Assembly: GCA_900546415.1 (NCBI GenBank)
Contig: URCY01000040.1
Coordinates: 1 to 17,410 of the forward strand
Length of the DNA: 17,410 nucleotides
Source: an uncultured Eubacteriales bacterium
Lineage (GTDB): Bacteria > Bacillota > Clostridia > Oscillospirales > Oscillospiraceae
Direction of reading: 5' to 3'
This document shows positions 1 to 7,718 of the stretch, piece after piece. The position numbers were made by a program, and so were the translations under genes. The notes beneath the pieces are model-generated. The model did not search any database, had not been told where the DNA came from, and saw nothing but the letters and a program-made list of their open reading frames with translations. Position 1 is the stretch's first letter. Each line of letters begins with the position of its first letter.

Positions 1-54
1 AACCCATGTTACCGCCGTGAAAGGGCGGTGTCTTAACCACTTGACCAACGGGCC
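1..54 (-). tRNA. tRNA-Glu (TTC), partial
   Basis: Read on the minus strand, position 54 begins GGCCCGTTGGTCAAGTGG. A D arm follows, then an anticodon arm CCGCC-CTTTCAC-GGCGG with anticodon TTC (glutamate), then the start of the T arm. The 3' part of the T arm and the acceptor 3' strand lie beyond the window edge. The gene directly abuts the tRNA-Met gene on the same strand, so the two are processed from one transcript. Confidence 0.93.
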
Positions 55-130
55 TGGTAGCGGCAATCTGACTCGAACAGATGACAACACGGGTATGAAC
101 CGGGTGCTCTACCAACTGAGCTATGCCGCC
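55..130 (-). tRNA. tRNA-Met (CAT), elongator type
   Basis: This is a 76-nt tRNA on the minus strand. The acceptor is GGCGGCA/TGCCGCT with discriminator A and encoded CCA; the D stem is GCTC/GAGC, the anticodon loop TTCATAC and the T arm ATCTG-TTCGAGT-CAGAT. The G1-U72 wobble pair and the D arm resemble Gram-positive elongator tRNA-Met rather than the initiator, which has a C1-A72 mismatch, or the lysidine-modified tRNA-Ile2. The anticodon stem CCCGG/CCGTG has one C-U mismatch at positions 28-42. Transcription comes from the promoter at 161-189. Confidence 0.93.
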
Positions 131-160
131 ATGTGGTTTTGCTGTGAAACAGCATAAATG

Positions 161-189
161 ATTATAGTGAAGAAAAACAGTTTTGTCAA
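161..189 (-). promoter_or_regulatory. Promoter of the tRNA-Met/tRNA-Glu unit
   Basis: On the minus strand a perfect TTGACA (184-189) and a perfect TATAAT (161-166) are separated by 17 bp, a fully consensus housekeeping-sigma promoter as expected for stable RNA genes. A small inverted repeat, GCTGT-GAA-ACAGC (141-153), lies between the promoter and the mature tRNA 5' end and may be a leader hairpin. The promoter begins 24 bp past the asparaginase stop codon, and no terminator separates them. Confidence 0.9.
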
Positions 190-213
190 GCGTTTTTTCG
201 GCAATTCTCCAAA

Positions 214-1230
214 TTATTTTTCGTTCTGCGCCTCATCCTTGAGATAGAGCAGATCGTGGCTGATCGGCTTGCAGAACAGGCGGCGGATCTGCGCCGGGTC
301 CTTGGTCTCGCCGAGGATCCACATCAGCTTCGCCAGCGCGGCCTCGGTGGTCATGTCATAAGCCTCAAGCAGGAGCAGATCGTGCTTCAGATGGAAGCCG
401 ACGTCATAGACGGCGAGATTGCTGCCCTCGTTCTGCACCTGCGTGGTCATGACGACGGTCTTGCCGCCCTCGATCGCGCGGCGGATCCCGTCGAAAAAGC
501 CGCTGCCCTGATAGGACGGCAGGCCGCCGACGCCGTAGCTCTCGATGATCACGGCGTCGTTATGCGCCAGCAGATAATCCAGCAGACCGCAGTCCGTGCC
601 GGGAATGATCTTGAGCAGACCGACGCGCGGGTCGAGCCTGCGGAAAAAGCGAGGTGCGGGCAGGCACTCCGGCCGGATATATTCCATCAAAAAGCCGTTT
701 TGCAGCACGGCCAGCAGCGGATAGTTGATGCTCGAGAAGGCCTGAAAGCTGGTCGTGCGGGTCTTGCGGGCGCGCGTGCCGAGAATGACGCGGCCGTTGA
801 AGACGATCATCACGCCGCAGAGGTCGGACACGGCGCAGCGGAAGGCGTCGGCCAGATTCGTCTTGGAATCGGTGTTTTCAAACAGAATAGGCTTCTGCGC
901 GCCGGTCAGGACGATCGGCTTGGGCGAGCTCTGCACGAGGTAGGACAGCGCGGCGGCGGTATAGGCCATGGTGTCCGTGCCGTGAGCGATGACGAAGCCG
1001 TCATAGCGGTCGAAATTGCGCTCGAGTGCGTCCTCAAGCAGCAGCCAGTGGTCGGGCGTGATGTTGGTCGAGTCGATGGAGAACAGCTGCTCGCAGGTGA
1101 CGTCGCAGAGCGCGGCGATCTCCGGCACCTGCGCAACGAGCTGCTCGCTCGTGAGCGCCGGTGCAAGGCCGCTGCCCGTCATCTCCGAGGCGATCGTGCC
1201 GCCCGTCCCCAGCATCAAAACACGCTTCAT
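214..1230 (-). CDS. ansA: L-asparaginase, type I (cytoplasmic)
   Basis: The 338-aa protein has the size and motifs of bacterial cytoplasmic L-asparaginases, which hydrolyse asparagine to aspartate and ammonia. The N-terminal GTGGTI motif (8-13) holds the nucleophilic Thr12. The second signature HGTDTM (83-88) supplies Thr85 and Asp86, and Lys156 in the RKTRTTSFQAF segment aligns with the active-site lysine of the E. coli type I enzyme. There is no signal peptide, which fits the intracellular type. The start at 1230 is preceded by GGAGGG at good spacing and by a promoter at 1262-1291. The gene is monocistronic; its 3' end runs toward the tRNA promoter without a visible terminator. Family assignment is firm. 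The choice of symbol ansA over ansB rests on the absence of a signal peptide. Confidence 0.92.
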   Translation of the reverse strand: MKRVLMLGTGGTIASEMTGSGLAPALTSEQLVAQVPEIAALCDVTCEQLFSIDSTNITPDHWLLLEDALERNFDRYDGFVIAHGTDTMAYTAAALSYLVQSSPKPIVLTGAQKPILFENTDSKTNLADAFRCAVSDLCGVMIVFNGRVILGTRARKTRTTSFQAFSSINYPLLAVLQNGFLMEYIRPECLPAPRFFRRLDPRVGLLKIIPGTDCGLLDYLLAHNDAVIIESYGVGGLPSYQGSGFFDGIRRAIEGGKTVVMTTQVQNEGSNLAVYDVGFHLKHDLLLLEAYDMTTEAALAKLMWILGETKDPAQIRRLFCKPISHDLLYLKDEAQNEK

Positions 1231-1261
1231 TTCGTTCCCTCCGCTCCGGTTTCTACCCGAT

Positions 1262-1291
1262 ATTATAACACATTTTCGCCGCCGGGCACAA
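1262..1291 (-). promoter_or_regulatory. Promoter of the asparaginase gene
   Basis: On the minus strand a perfect TATAAT (1262-1267) is preceded by TG one base upstream, making an extended -10. A weaker TTGTGC (1286-1291) lies 18 bp further upstream. The expected start is near 1255, giving a leader of about 25 nt. The -35 box is only 6 bp from the -35 box of the divergent glycosyltransferase promoter, so the two polymerases should interfere with or exclude each other. Confidence 0.75.
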
Positions 1292-1297
1292 GGGCGA

Positions 1298-1326
1298 TTG
1301 ACAAAATTTCATTTTCCGGTTAAAAT
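1298..1326 (+). promoter_or_regulatory. Promoter of the glycosyltransferase-TetR unit
   Basis: TTGACA (1298-1303) and TAAAAT (1321-1326) are separated by 17 bp. The glycosyltransferase ATG is at 1348, with a GTGAGGTGA ribosome binding site just before it. A short inverted repeat, AAAAT-TTC-ATTTT (1303-1315), sits in the spacer next to the -35 box; it could be a regulator site but is AT-rich and may be chance. Confidence 0.82.
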
Positions 1327-1347
1327 AGAATGACGTGAGGTGATTCG

Positions 1348-2271
1348 ATGTTATCCGTAGTGATCCCTGCATATTATGAGGAAGAGACCGTCCCGGCCGC
1401 CGCGCAGAAGATCGGCGCAGTGCTGACGCAGGCGCAGATCCCGCACGAGCTGATCTTCGTCGACGACGGCTCGAAGGACGCCACATGGGCGTGCATTCAG
1501 GCTGCTGCGGCAGCCGACGCAAGCGTGCGCGGCGTGCGTTTTTCGCGGAATTTCGGCAAGGAGGCGGCGATCTTCGCGGGTCTGCAGCACGCGAAGGGCG
1601 AATGCGTCGCCGTGATCGACTGCGACCTGCAGCATCCGCCGGAAAAGCTCGTCGAGATGTATCGTCTGTGGGAGCAGGGCTACGAGATCGTGGAGGGCGT
1701 GAAGGCCGACCGCGGTCAGGAGAGCGCCGTGCACCGTCTCTGCGCCAAGGTGTTTTATTCGCTCATCAGCCGCGCCACAAAAATCGACATGTCCCGCGCG
1801 TCGGATTTCAAGCTGCTCGACCGCAAGGCGGTCAACGTGATTCTGACCATGCGCGAGAAGCGGGCATTCTTCCGGGCGCTGTCGTCGTGGGTCGGCTTCC
1901 GCACCTGCGAGGTGAGCTACGAGGTGCGTGAACGCGCCGCAGGCAGCTCCAAATGGTCGACATGGTCGCTCGTGAAATACGCCGTGTCGAACATCACGGC
2001 CTTCACGTCCGTGCCGCTGCATCTGGTCACGGTGATGGGCGTGCTCGCGCTGATCGTCTCGGTCGTGATGGGTGTGATCGCCATTGTCCAGAAGATCATG
2101 GGCGTCGCCCTCGGCGGCTTCACGACCGTCATCATTCTGCTGCTTTTCCTCGGCAGCCTGATTATGATCAGTCTCGGCATCATCGGCTACTACGTCGGCA
2201 ATATTTATGAGGAGATCAAGGACCGTCCGCGCTATATCGTCGCGCAGACCTGCGGCGACGAAACACCCTGA
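1348..2271 (+). CDS. Family 2 glycosyltransferase, DPM1/GtrB-like, membrane anchored
   Basis: The 307-aa protein starts directly with the GT2 fold (MLSVVIPAYYEEE). It has the nucleotide-sugar motif VDDGS (38-42), the metal-binding DCD (91-93) and the QHPPE loop of dolichyl-phosphate/polyprenyl-phosphate sugar transferases. Two transmembrane helices follow at about 225-250 and 258-286, with a short cytoplasmic tail. This GtrB/DPM1-like layout belongs to enzymes that load glucose, mannose or aminoarabinose-type sugars from a nucleotide donor onto a polyprenyl phosphate at the inner face of the membrane; the sugar cannot be read from the sequence. The product would feed cell-wall or envelope glycosylation. 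A TetR regulator starts 13 nt after the stop and is probably cotranscribed. No flippase or second glycosyltransferase lies nearby. Confidence 0.88.
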   Translation: MLSVVIPAYYEEETVPAAAQKIGAVLTQAQIPHELIFVDDGSKDATWACIQAAAAADASVRGVRFSRNFGKEAAIFAGLQHAKGECVAVIDCDLQHPPEKLVEMYRLWEQGYEIVEGVKADRGQESAVHRLCAKVFYSLISRATKIDMSRASDFKLLDRKAVNVILTMREKRAFFRALSSWVGFRTCEVSYEVRERAAGSSKWSTWSLVKYAVSNITAFTSVPLHLVTVMGVLALIVSVVMGVIAIVQKIMGVALGGFTTVIILLLFLGSLIMISLGIIGYYVGNIYEEIKDRPRYIVAQTCGDETP

Positions 2272-2284
2272 AAGGAAGGTAGCA

Positions 2285-2860
2285 ATGCCCTCATTCACGA
2301 AAAAAGCGATCAAGGAATCCTTCCTGAAGCTCCTCAACGAGCGCCCGATCAGCCAGATCACGGTGCGCGACGTGGTGGAGGACTGCGGCATCAACCGCAA
2401 CTCGTTTTATTACCACTATCAGGATCTTCAGGCGCTGGTCGTGGAGATCCTTCAGGAAAACACCGACCGCATTTTGGCCGAGGGGCTGCGCGAGCAGTCC
2501 GTGGAGGCCTGTCTGGACGCGGCGGTGGATTTCGCCGTGAAAAACCGGCGCGCCGTGCTGCACATCTGCAATTCCGGCAGCCGCGAGACCTATGAGCGCG
2601 AGCTTTCGCGCATCTGCGACTATGCCAGTCTGAGCTACATGGAGCAGCGCTTCCGCGGCGCCCCGATCGACCCCGAGGATCAGCAGGCGCTCGTGTTCCT
2701 GCTCAAGTGCGTGCTCTATGGCCTCATCATGGACTGGCTGAACGACTCCATGCGCTACGATATCCGCGCGCGCTACCATCGCATCTGCACCATGCTCAAG
2801 GAGATCCCGGTCGGCCGTCTGCCGCAGCAGCTTGCCAAGGCTGCGCAGGAAACGGGCTGA
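2285..2860 (+). CDS. TetR/AcrR family transcriptional regulator
   Basis: The 191-aa protein has a TetR-type N-terminal DNA-binding domain: a first helix TKKAIKESFLKLLNERP, then a helix-turn-helix ITVRDVVEDCGINRNSFYYH (about 24-43) ending in the typical FYYHYQD signature. The C-terminal ligand domain (about 70-180) resembles the DhaS-like group with a WLND motif. The ATG at 2285 is preferred over an upstream in-frame start inside the glycosyltransferase gene because AAGGAAGG (2272-2279) lies 5 nt before it. The gene is followed by a strong bidirectional terminator and then the DUF308-MMPL-heptad operon. TetR regulators beside RND/MMPL pumps commonly repress them, so that operon is the likely target (inference). 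The ligand is unknown. Confidence 0.88.
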   Translation: MPSFTKKAIKESFLKLLNERPISQITVRDVVEDCGINRNSFYYHYQDLQALVVEILQENTDRILAEGLREQSVEACLDAAVDFAVKNRRAVLHICNSGSRETYERELSRICDYASLSYMEQRFRGAPIDPEDQQALVFLLKCVLYGLIMDWLNDSMRYDIRARYHRICTMLKEIPVGRLPQQLAKAAQETG

Positions 2861-2885
2861 GCCGCCGCCTCCGCAGGAGCCTTTA

Positions 2886-2934
2886 GACAAAAACGCCTCC
2901 GTGCCTATTTTTTCGGCGCGGAGGCGTTTTTGTC
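2886..2934. terminator. Strong bidirectional terminator after the TetR gene
   Basis: Two perfectly complementary 16-nt arms, 2886-2901 and 2919-2934, form a GC-rich core flanked by AAAAA and TTTTT runs. Further pairs inside (2902-2905 with 2915-2918, one of them G-U) leave a small T-rich loop. The A and T runs in the arms make it work on both strands. It insulates the glycosyltransferase-TetR unit from the next operon, whose -35 box begins only 3 bp beyond. Confidence 0.9.
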
Positions 2935-2936
2935 CG

Positions 2937-2967
2937 TTTTCAAAGCCGTCTCTCGGTATTACAATAC
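2937..2967 (+). promoter_or_regulatory. Promoter and candidate operator of the DUF308-MMPL operon
   Basis: A weak -35 TTTTCA (2937-2942) is followed after 17 bp by TACAAT (2960-2965). An inverted repeat GTATT-AC-AATAC (2956-2967) covers the -10 box, which is where a repressor such as the TetR protein encoded just upstream would be expected to bind. The half-sites are only 5 bp, shorter than most TetR operators, so the operator call is tentative. The first gene starts at 2987. Confidence 0.5.
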
Positions 2968-2986
2968 ACAGCGTGAGGTGAGTAAT

Positions 2987-3577
2987 ATGCGTTCTACCGT
3001 ACCGATGCGCACCGCGAAGATCGGGTGCTATATTGTCTCTGCATTGCAGCTTGCGCTCGGCGTGATCCTGATCGCCGCGCCGGAGCTGAGCGCCAATGTG
3101 CTGTGCTATCTGCTCGGCGCGTGCCTGCTTGTGACCGGCATCACGCGGATCATCGGTTATCTTTCCCGCGACCTTTATCGGCTGGCCTTCCAGTTCGACT
3201 TGGCCTTCGGCATTCTGACGGCAGCGATTGGGCTGCTCCTGCTGCTGCGTCCGAAGGCGGTCATCAATCTGGTGCTGCTGGTCTGCGGGATCCTGATCCT
3301 GACCGACGGCCTGTTCAAAATTCAGATCGCGCTCGACGCGCGCGGCTTCGGCATCCGCCGCTGGTGGCTGATCCTGATCGCCGCCGTCGCTGCGGGGGGC
3401 TTCGGCCTGCTGCTGATTCTGAAGCCCGACGCCGGGATGGCCACCGCGATGGTGCTGCTGGGCGTCGCGCTCGTGCTCGACGCGCTGCTGACCTTTGCCG
3501 CCATGCTGCTGCTGGTGAAAATCATCCGGCATCAGCGTCCCGATATTATTGATGTAGAAGGAGAGGAAGTTGAATGA
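2987..3577 (+). CDS. DUF308 (HdeD-like) multi-pass membrane protein
   Basis: The 196-aa protein is almost entirely hydrophobic, with about six membrane helices in three hairpin pairs (roughly 10-30, 36-57, 66-86, 91-109, 123-143 and 149-175), and a short acidic tail DIIDVEGEEVE. The repeated pattern of a helix, an 'xP' loop and a helix, with phrases like GVILIAAPELSANVLCYLLGACLLVTGI, is typical of the DUF308/HdeD family; E. coli HdeD is linked to acid resistance, but most members have no known function. The ATG at 2987 is chosen over an upstream in-frame ATG at 2930, which lies inside the terminator, because GAGGTGA sits 5 nt upstream. The stop overlaps the MMPL start by 4 nt (ATGA), indicating translational coupling and a shared task with the transporter. 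Confidence 0.82.
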   Translation: MRSTVPMRTAKIGCYIVSALQLALGVILIAAPELSANVLCYLLGACLLVTGITRIIGYLSRDLYRLAFQFDLAFGILTAAIGLLLLLRPKAVINLVLLVCGILILTDGLFKIQIALDARGFGIRRWWLILIAAVAAGGFGLLLILKPDAGMATAMVLLGVALVLDALLTFAAMLLLVKIIRHQRPDIIDVEGEEVE

Positions 3578-5646
3578 AATTCGGAAAAGCCGTAGTCAAG
3601 GCGCGTGTGCCGATCGTCATCGTCTCGCTGCTGCTGGCGGCGCTGTCGGTGCTCGGAATGCTGGGCACGCGCATCAACTACGACATGCTGACCTATCTGC
3701 CCAAGGACATGGAAACGTCCGTCGGCCAACAGGTTCTGCTCGACGACTTCGGAAAGGGCGCGTTTTCCTTCGTGCTCGTCGAGGATATGCCGGACAAGGA
3801 CGTCTCGGCCCTGAAGGAGAAGCTCGCGCAGGTCGACCATGTTGAGAGCGTGATCTGGTATGACTCGTTCGCGGATATTTCCGTTCCGAAGGAGCTGCTG
3901 CCCGACAAGCTTTATAACGCCTTCAACAGCGGCGACACAACGATGCTTGCGGTGTTCTTTGACACCTCGACCTCGGCCGACGAGACGATGAAGGCCATTT
4001 CGGACATCCGCTCGATCGCCGGCAAGCAATGCTTCATCTCCGGCATGTCGGCGCTGGTCACCGACCTGAAGGAGCTTTGCGAGAAGGAGGAGCCGATCTA
4101 TGTGGCGATCGCCGTCGTGCTGGCGTGCGCGGCCATGATGCTGCTGCTCGACGGCTGGCTCGTGCCGTTCGTGTTCCTCGCCTGCATCGGCATCTCGATC
4201 CTCATAAACCTCGGCACGAACTACTTCATGGGCGAGATCTCCTACATCACCAAGGCGCTCTCGGCCGTGCTGCAATTGGCCGTCACGATGGATTATTCCA
4301 TCTTCCTCTGGCACAGCTACAACGAGCAGCGCGAGACACATGACGATCCCAAGGAGGCCATGGCCGTCGCCATTCACGAGACGCTGACCAGCGTGGTCGG
4401 CAGCTCCGTGACGACCGTCGCGGGCTTCATCGCCCTGTGCTTCATGAGCTTCACGCTCGGCAGTGACCTCGGCATCGTGATGGCCAAGGGCGTTGTGTTC
4501 GGCGTCATCGGCTGCGTCACGACGCTCCCGGCGCTGATCCTGCTGCTCAACAAGCCGCTGCAGCGCACGCGCCACAAGTCCCTGATCCCGCGCATGGATC
4601 GCCTTTCCGGCTTCATCTGCAAGCGCTTCTGGGTCTTCCTCATCCTCTTCGCGCTTCTGGTCACGCCGGCCTATTACGGCTACAGCAAGACCAACGACGA
4701 GGTCTATTACGACATGGGGCAGTGCCTGCCGGAGGATCTCCCCTTCGTCAAGGCGAACGAAAAGCTGAGTGAGGACTTCAACGTCTCCTCCACGCTGATG
4801 CTGCTGGTCGATGCCGACACACCGGCCAAGCAGGTCAAGGAAATGGCCGGCGAAATGGAAAAGGTCGACGGCGTGGCCTATGTGCTCGGGCTGGATTCCC
4901 TGCTCGGCGACCGCGTCCCGGAGGAAATGATCCCCGATTCCGTGAAAAACACGCTGCAAAGCGACAACTGGAAGCTGCTGCTGGTCAACTCGGAATATCA
5001 CGCCGCCTCCGACGCCGTGAACCGCCAGATCGACACGCTCAACGGCATCCTCAAACGCTATGATCCCGACGGTATGCTCATCGGCGAGGCGCCGTGCATG
5101 AAGGATATGATCGAAACGACCGACCACGACTTCGACGTCGTCAACGCGGTCTCCATTGTCGCGATCTTCCTTATCATTCTGCTGGTCGAGAAGAGCCTGA
5201 CTCTGCCGTTCATCCTGATTGCGGTCATTGAGCTGGCCATCTTCATCAACCTCGGCCTGCCGCATTACCTCGGGCAGTCGCTTCCGTTCATCGCCCCGAT
5301 CTGCATCAGCACGATCCAGCTCGGCGCAACGGTCGACTACGCGATTCTGATGACCACGCGCTATAAATCCGAGCGCAAAAAGGGCGCGGACAAACGCACG
5401 GCCGTCAACACCGCGCTGACCGCCTCGATCCCCTCGATCCTCGTCAGCGGCCTCGGCCTGTTCGCTGCGACCTTCGGCGTCGCGGTCTATTCCGACATTG
5501 ACATCATCAGCTCCATGTGTATGCTCATGGCGCGCGGCGCGATTGTCTCGATGCTCTGCGTCATCTTCTTCCTGTCGGCGCTCCTGCTGCTGTGCGACAG
5601 GATCGTCTGCGCCACCACGCTTGACCTGCGTAAAATTCGTAAATAG
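3574..5646 (+). CDS. RND superfamily transporter, MMPL family
   Basis: The 690-aa protein has the classic RND arrangement: helix 1 (about 12-32), a large extracellular loop (33-172), five helices, a central linker, helix 7 (about 351-369), a second extracellular loop (370-520) and five more helices. The paired signatures TMDYSIFLWHSYNE (Asp240-Tyr241) and TVDYAILMTTRYKSE (Asp588-Tyr589), in equivalent helices of the two halves, are the proton-relay positions of MMPL/YdfJ-type transporters. These proteins export lipids, lipopeptides or drugs across the cytoplasmic membrane using the proton gradient; the substrate here is unknown. It overlaps the DUF308 gene by 4 nt and is followed after 14 nt by the heptad-repeat protein, so the three are one operon, probably controlled by the TetR protein. 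Confidence 0.92.
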   Translation: MKFGKAVVKARVPIVIVSLLLAALSVLGMLGTRINYDMLTYLPKDMETSVGQQVLLDDFGKGAFSFVLVEDMPDKDVSALKEKLAQVDHVESVIWYDSFADISVPKELLPDKLYNAFNSGDTTMLAVFFDTSTSADETMKAISDIRSIAGKQCFISGMSALVTDLKELCEKEEPIYVAIAVVLACAAMMLLLDGWLVPFVFLACIGISILINLGTNYFMGEISYITKALSAVLQLAVTMDYSIFLWHSYNEQRETHDDPKEAMAVAIHETLTSVVGSSVTTVAGFIALCFMSFTLGSDLGIVMAKGVVFGVIGCVTTLPALILLLNKPLQRTRHKSLIPRMDRLSGFICKRFWVFLILFALLVTPAYYGYSKTNDEVYYDMGQCLPEDLPFVKANEKLSEDFNVSSTLMLLVDADTPAKQVKEMAGEMEKVDGVAYVLGLDSLLGDRVPEEMIPDSVKNTLQSDNWKLLLVNSEYHAASDAVNRQIDTLNGILKRYDPDGMLIGEAPCMKDMIETTDHDFDVVNAVSIVAIFLIILLVEKSLTLPFILIAVIELAIFINLGLPHYLGQSLPFIAPICISTIQLGATVDYAILMTTRYKSERKKGADKRTAVNTALTASIPSILVSGLGLFAATFGVAVYSDIDIISSMCMLMARGAIVSMLCVIFFLSALLLLCDRIVCATTLDLRKIRK

Positions 5647-5660
5647 GAGGTAGCTTTTCC

Positions 5661-7667
5661 ATGAAAAAGAACATGAACCGTCCCGTTCTGCGCCTTGCCG
5701 CCTGCATTCTGGCCGTCGCCGTCCTGACGACGGCGGTCGGGGCGTTCGGCGCGGTGCGCGATACGTCGAAAAACGCCGACGGCTCGGCCGCCGCGTCGAA
5801 GAAGGACGAGATCGTCTATGTCTTCACCGACGCCGAGGGCAACACCAAAAACGTCCTCGTCAGCGACTGGCTGACCAACCCGCAGAAGGAGGCCACGCTG
5901 GCCGACTGCTCCAGCCTTGAGAACCTTGAGAACGTCAAGGGAAACGAGGGCTACACCGCCGGTGAAAACGGAGCCGTGATCTGGCAGGCCGACGGCGAGG
6001 ACATCTACTATCAGGGCACGAGCGAGCAGACGCCCGCTGTCTCGATGAAGATCGAGTACCTGCTCGACGGTCAGAAGATCTCCGCAAGCGAGCTGGCCGG
6101 TAAGAGCGGCGTCGTGACCATCCGCTATGCATACACGAACAACGAGACCCAGACCGTCGAAATCGACGGCAAGCAGCAGACCGTCTGCGTCCCCTTTGCC
6201 GCGCTGACCGGCATGATGCTCGACAATGCGCACTTCCGCAACGTCACCGTGAGCAACGGCAAGCTGGTCAACGACGGCCAGCGCACCGTCGTAGTCGGCT
6301 TCGCTCTGCCGGGCATGAACGCCGCGCTCGACACTGAGCTGCTGCCCGAGACCGTGGAGATCACGGCCGACGTGACCGATTTCAGCCTCAGCACGACCAT
6401 GACGCTCGTGACCAACGAGCTGTTCAGCGAGCTTGACCTTGGCAAGGCCGAGGATCTGAAAACCGAGCTGACCGACGCGCTCGATCAGCTGACCGATGCG
6501 CTCGATCAGCTCATGGACGGCTCGTCCCAGCTCTATGACGGCCTGACCCAGCTGCTTGAAAAGTCCGACGCGCTGGTCAGCGGCGTGAGTGAGCTGAAGG
6601 ACGGCTCTCAGGCGCTGGTCGACGGCACGAGCGCCCTGCAAACCGGCATGACGCAGCTTCAGGACGGCGCAAATCAGCTCACCGACGGCCTGAATTACCT
6701 TGACACCCAGAGCAAGGCGCTCGTGGACGGCTCCACGCAGCTGTTCGACGCCGTGCTCGCCACCGCAAGCTCTCAGCTGGCCGCAGCGGGTGTGGAAGCC
6801 CCGGCACTGACGCGCGATAATTACCGCGGCGTGCTGAACGGCGTCTCGGCTCAACTCGACGAGGCGGCCGTCCGCAAAATGGCGACCGAGCAGGCGCGCG
6901 CGCAGGTCGAGGCGGCTGTCCGCGCCAATTCCGCGACCATCCGCGCCTCCGTCACCGCTCAGGTGCAGGCGCAGGTCACGGCGAGCGTGATGCAGCAGAT
7001 GGGGCTGGACGCCTCTACCATCACGCCGGAGCAGCAGGCGGCCGTTGACGCGGCTGTCGCGCAGATCATGGCCTCCGCCGAGACGCAGGCGCAGATCGAC
7101 GCGGCCGTGGAATCCGCCATTCAGAGCATGATTGAAACCCAGATGCAGAGCGAATCCGTGCAGGCCGGCATTGAGGAGGCCGTTCAGAAGGCGGCCGCAG
7201 GCAGCGGCATGATCGCCAACCTGCTTGCGCAGCTCGATCAGGTCGCGGCCTTCTGCGACGGCGTGAGCCAATACACCGGCGGCGTCGCCACGGCGAAGGC
7301 CGGCGCGAACACCCTGCTCAAGGGCACCGACACCCTTTCGGCCGGCATCGACCAGCTGGCAGGCGGCACGGGTCGTCTGAACCTCGGCCTTGCGCAGCTC
7401 CAGAGCGGCGTGAATCAGCTCGTCGCGGGCGTCAGCAAGCTCAAGGACGGTCAGATGGAGCTGTCCGACGGTCTGAAGCAGTTCAAGGAGGAGGGCATTG
7501 ACAAGCTGTCCGAGTCCGTGAACGGTAACCTGAGCATGCTCTACAGCCGCGCGAAGGCCATGTGCGAGCTGTCCAAGGCGTATCAGTCCTTCAGCGGCCT
7601 CGCCGACGGCATGAGCGGCACGGTTCGCTTCCTCTATCGCACGGACGCGATCGGCGACGCCGAATAA
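5661..7667 (+). CDS. Secreted or membrane-tethered LxxG heptad-repeat protein
   Basis: The 668-aa protein begins with a signal peptide or anchor helix (MKKNMNRPVLRLAACILAV). A soluble N-terminal domain (about 30-265) precedes two blocks of heptads of the form L-x-x-G-x-x-x (about 270-370 and 555-615, e.g. QLYDGLTQL, LVDGTSALQTG), which flank an Ala/Gln-rich helical segment (about 410-520). Such repeats occur in YhgE/Pip-type and MMPL-associated proteins and predict long coiled coils or a helical tube outside the membrane. Unlike YhgE it has no C-terminal membrane domain; it ends in a polar tail. AGGAGG lies 10 nt before the ATG and 14 nt separate it from the MMPL stop, so it probably serves as the extracytoplasmic partner of that pump (inference). 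A 21-bp tandem duplication at 6470-6511 encodes two identical LTDALDQ heptads. Confidence 0.85.
   Translation: MKKNMNRPVLRLAACILAVAVLTTAVGAFGAVRDTSKNADGSAAASKKDEIVYVFTDAEGNTKNVLVSDWLTNPQKEATLADCSSLENLENVKGNEGYTAGENGAVIWQADGEDIYYQGTSEQTPAVSMKIEYLLDGQKISASELAGKSGVVTIRYAYTNNETQTVEIDGKQQTVCVPFAALTGMMLDNAHFRNVTVSNGKLVNDGQRTVVVGFALPGMNAALDTELLPETVEITADVTDFSLSTTMTLVTNELFSELDLGKAEDLKTELTDALDQLTDALDQLMDGSSQLYDGLTQLLEKSDALVSGVSELKDGSQALVDGTSALQTGMTQLQDGANQLTDGLNYLDTQSKALVDGSTQLFDAVLATASSQLAAAGVEAPALTRDNYRGVLNGVSAQLDEAAVRKMATEQARAQVEAAVRANSATIRASVTAQVQAQVTASVMQQMGLDASTITPEQQAAVDAAVAQIMASAETQAQIDAAVESAIQSMIETQMQSESVQAGIEEAVQKAAAGSGMIANLLAQLDQVAAFCDGVSQYTGGVATAKAGANTLLKGTDTLSAGIDQLAGGTGRLNLGLAQLQSGVNQLVAGVSKLKDGQMELSDGLKQFKEEGIDKLSESVNGNLSMLYSRAKAMCELSKAYQSFSGLADGMSGTVRFLYRTDAIGDAE
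6470..6511 (+). repeat. 21-bp tandem duplication inside the heptad-repeat gene
   Basis: The segments 6470-6490 and 6491-6511 are identical except for one C-to-T change at the seventh base, which is silent. Each encodes LTDALDQ, one heptad of three codon-level identical turns, so the coiled-coil region appears to grow and shrink by whole-heptad steps. Confidence 0.85.
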
Positions 7668-7672
7668 GCTTG

Positions 7673-7698
7673 TTTGAACCGGCGAAACGCCGTTCAAA
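7673..7698. other. Hairpin just after the heptad-repeat gene
   Basis: TTTGAAC(C)GGCG (7673-7684) pairs with CGCCGTTCAAA (7688-7698), leaving one bulged C and a 3-nt AAA loop. It begins 6 nt past the stop codon. No T run follows on the plus strand, so it is more likely an mRNA 3'-end stabiliser or an old terminator than the main termination site. Confidence 0.55.
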
Positions 7699-7718
7699 AA
7701 CCCATAACCCCCTCCTCC

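Noticed and set aside
256..1323. Long plus-strand open frame of 355 codons opposite the asparaginase gene
   Set aside because: It is the antisense shadow of a gene with complete catalytic motifs; it is rich in Ala, Arg, Asp and His as GC-rich shadows are, and it has no start signals.
2207..2284. N-terminal extension of the TetR protein from 2207
   Set aside because: It would overlap the glycosyltransferase gene by 65 nt and lacks a ribosome binding site; the ATG at 2285 has one and starts the domain.
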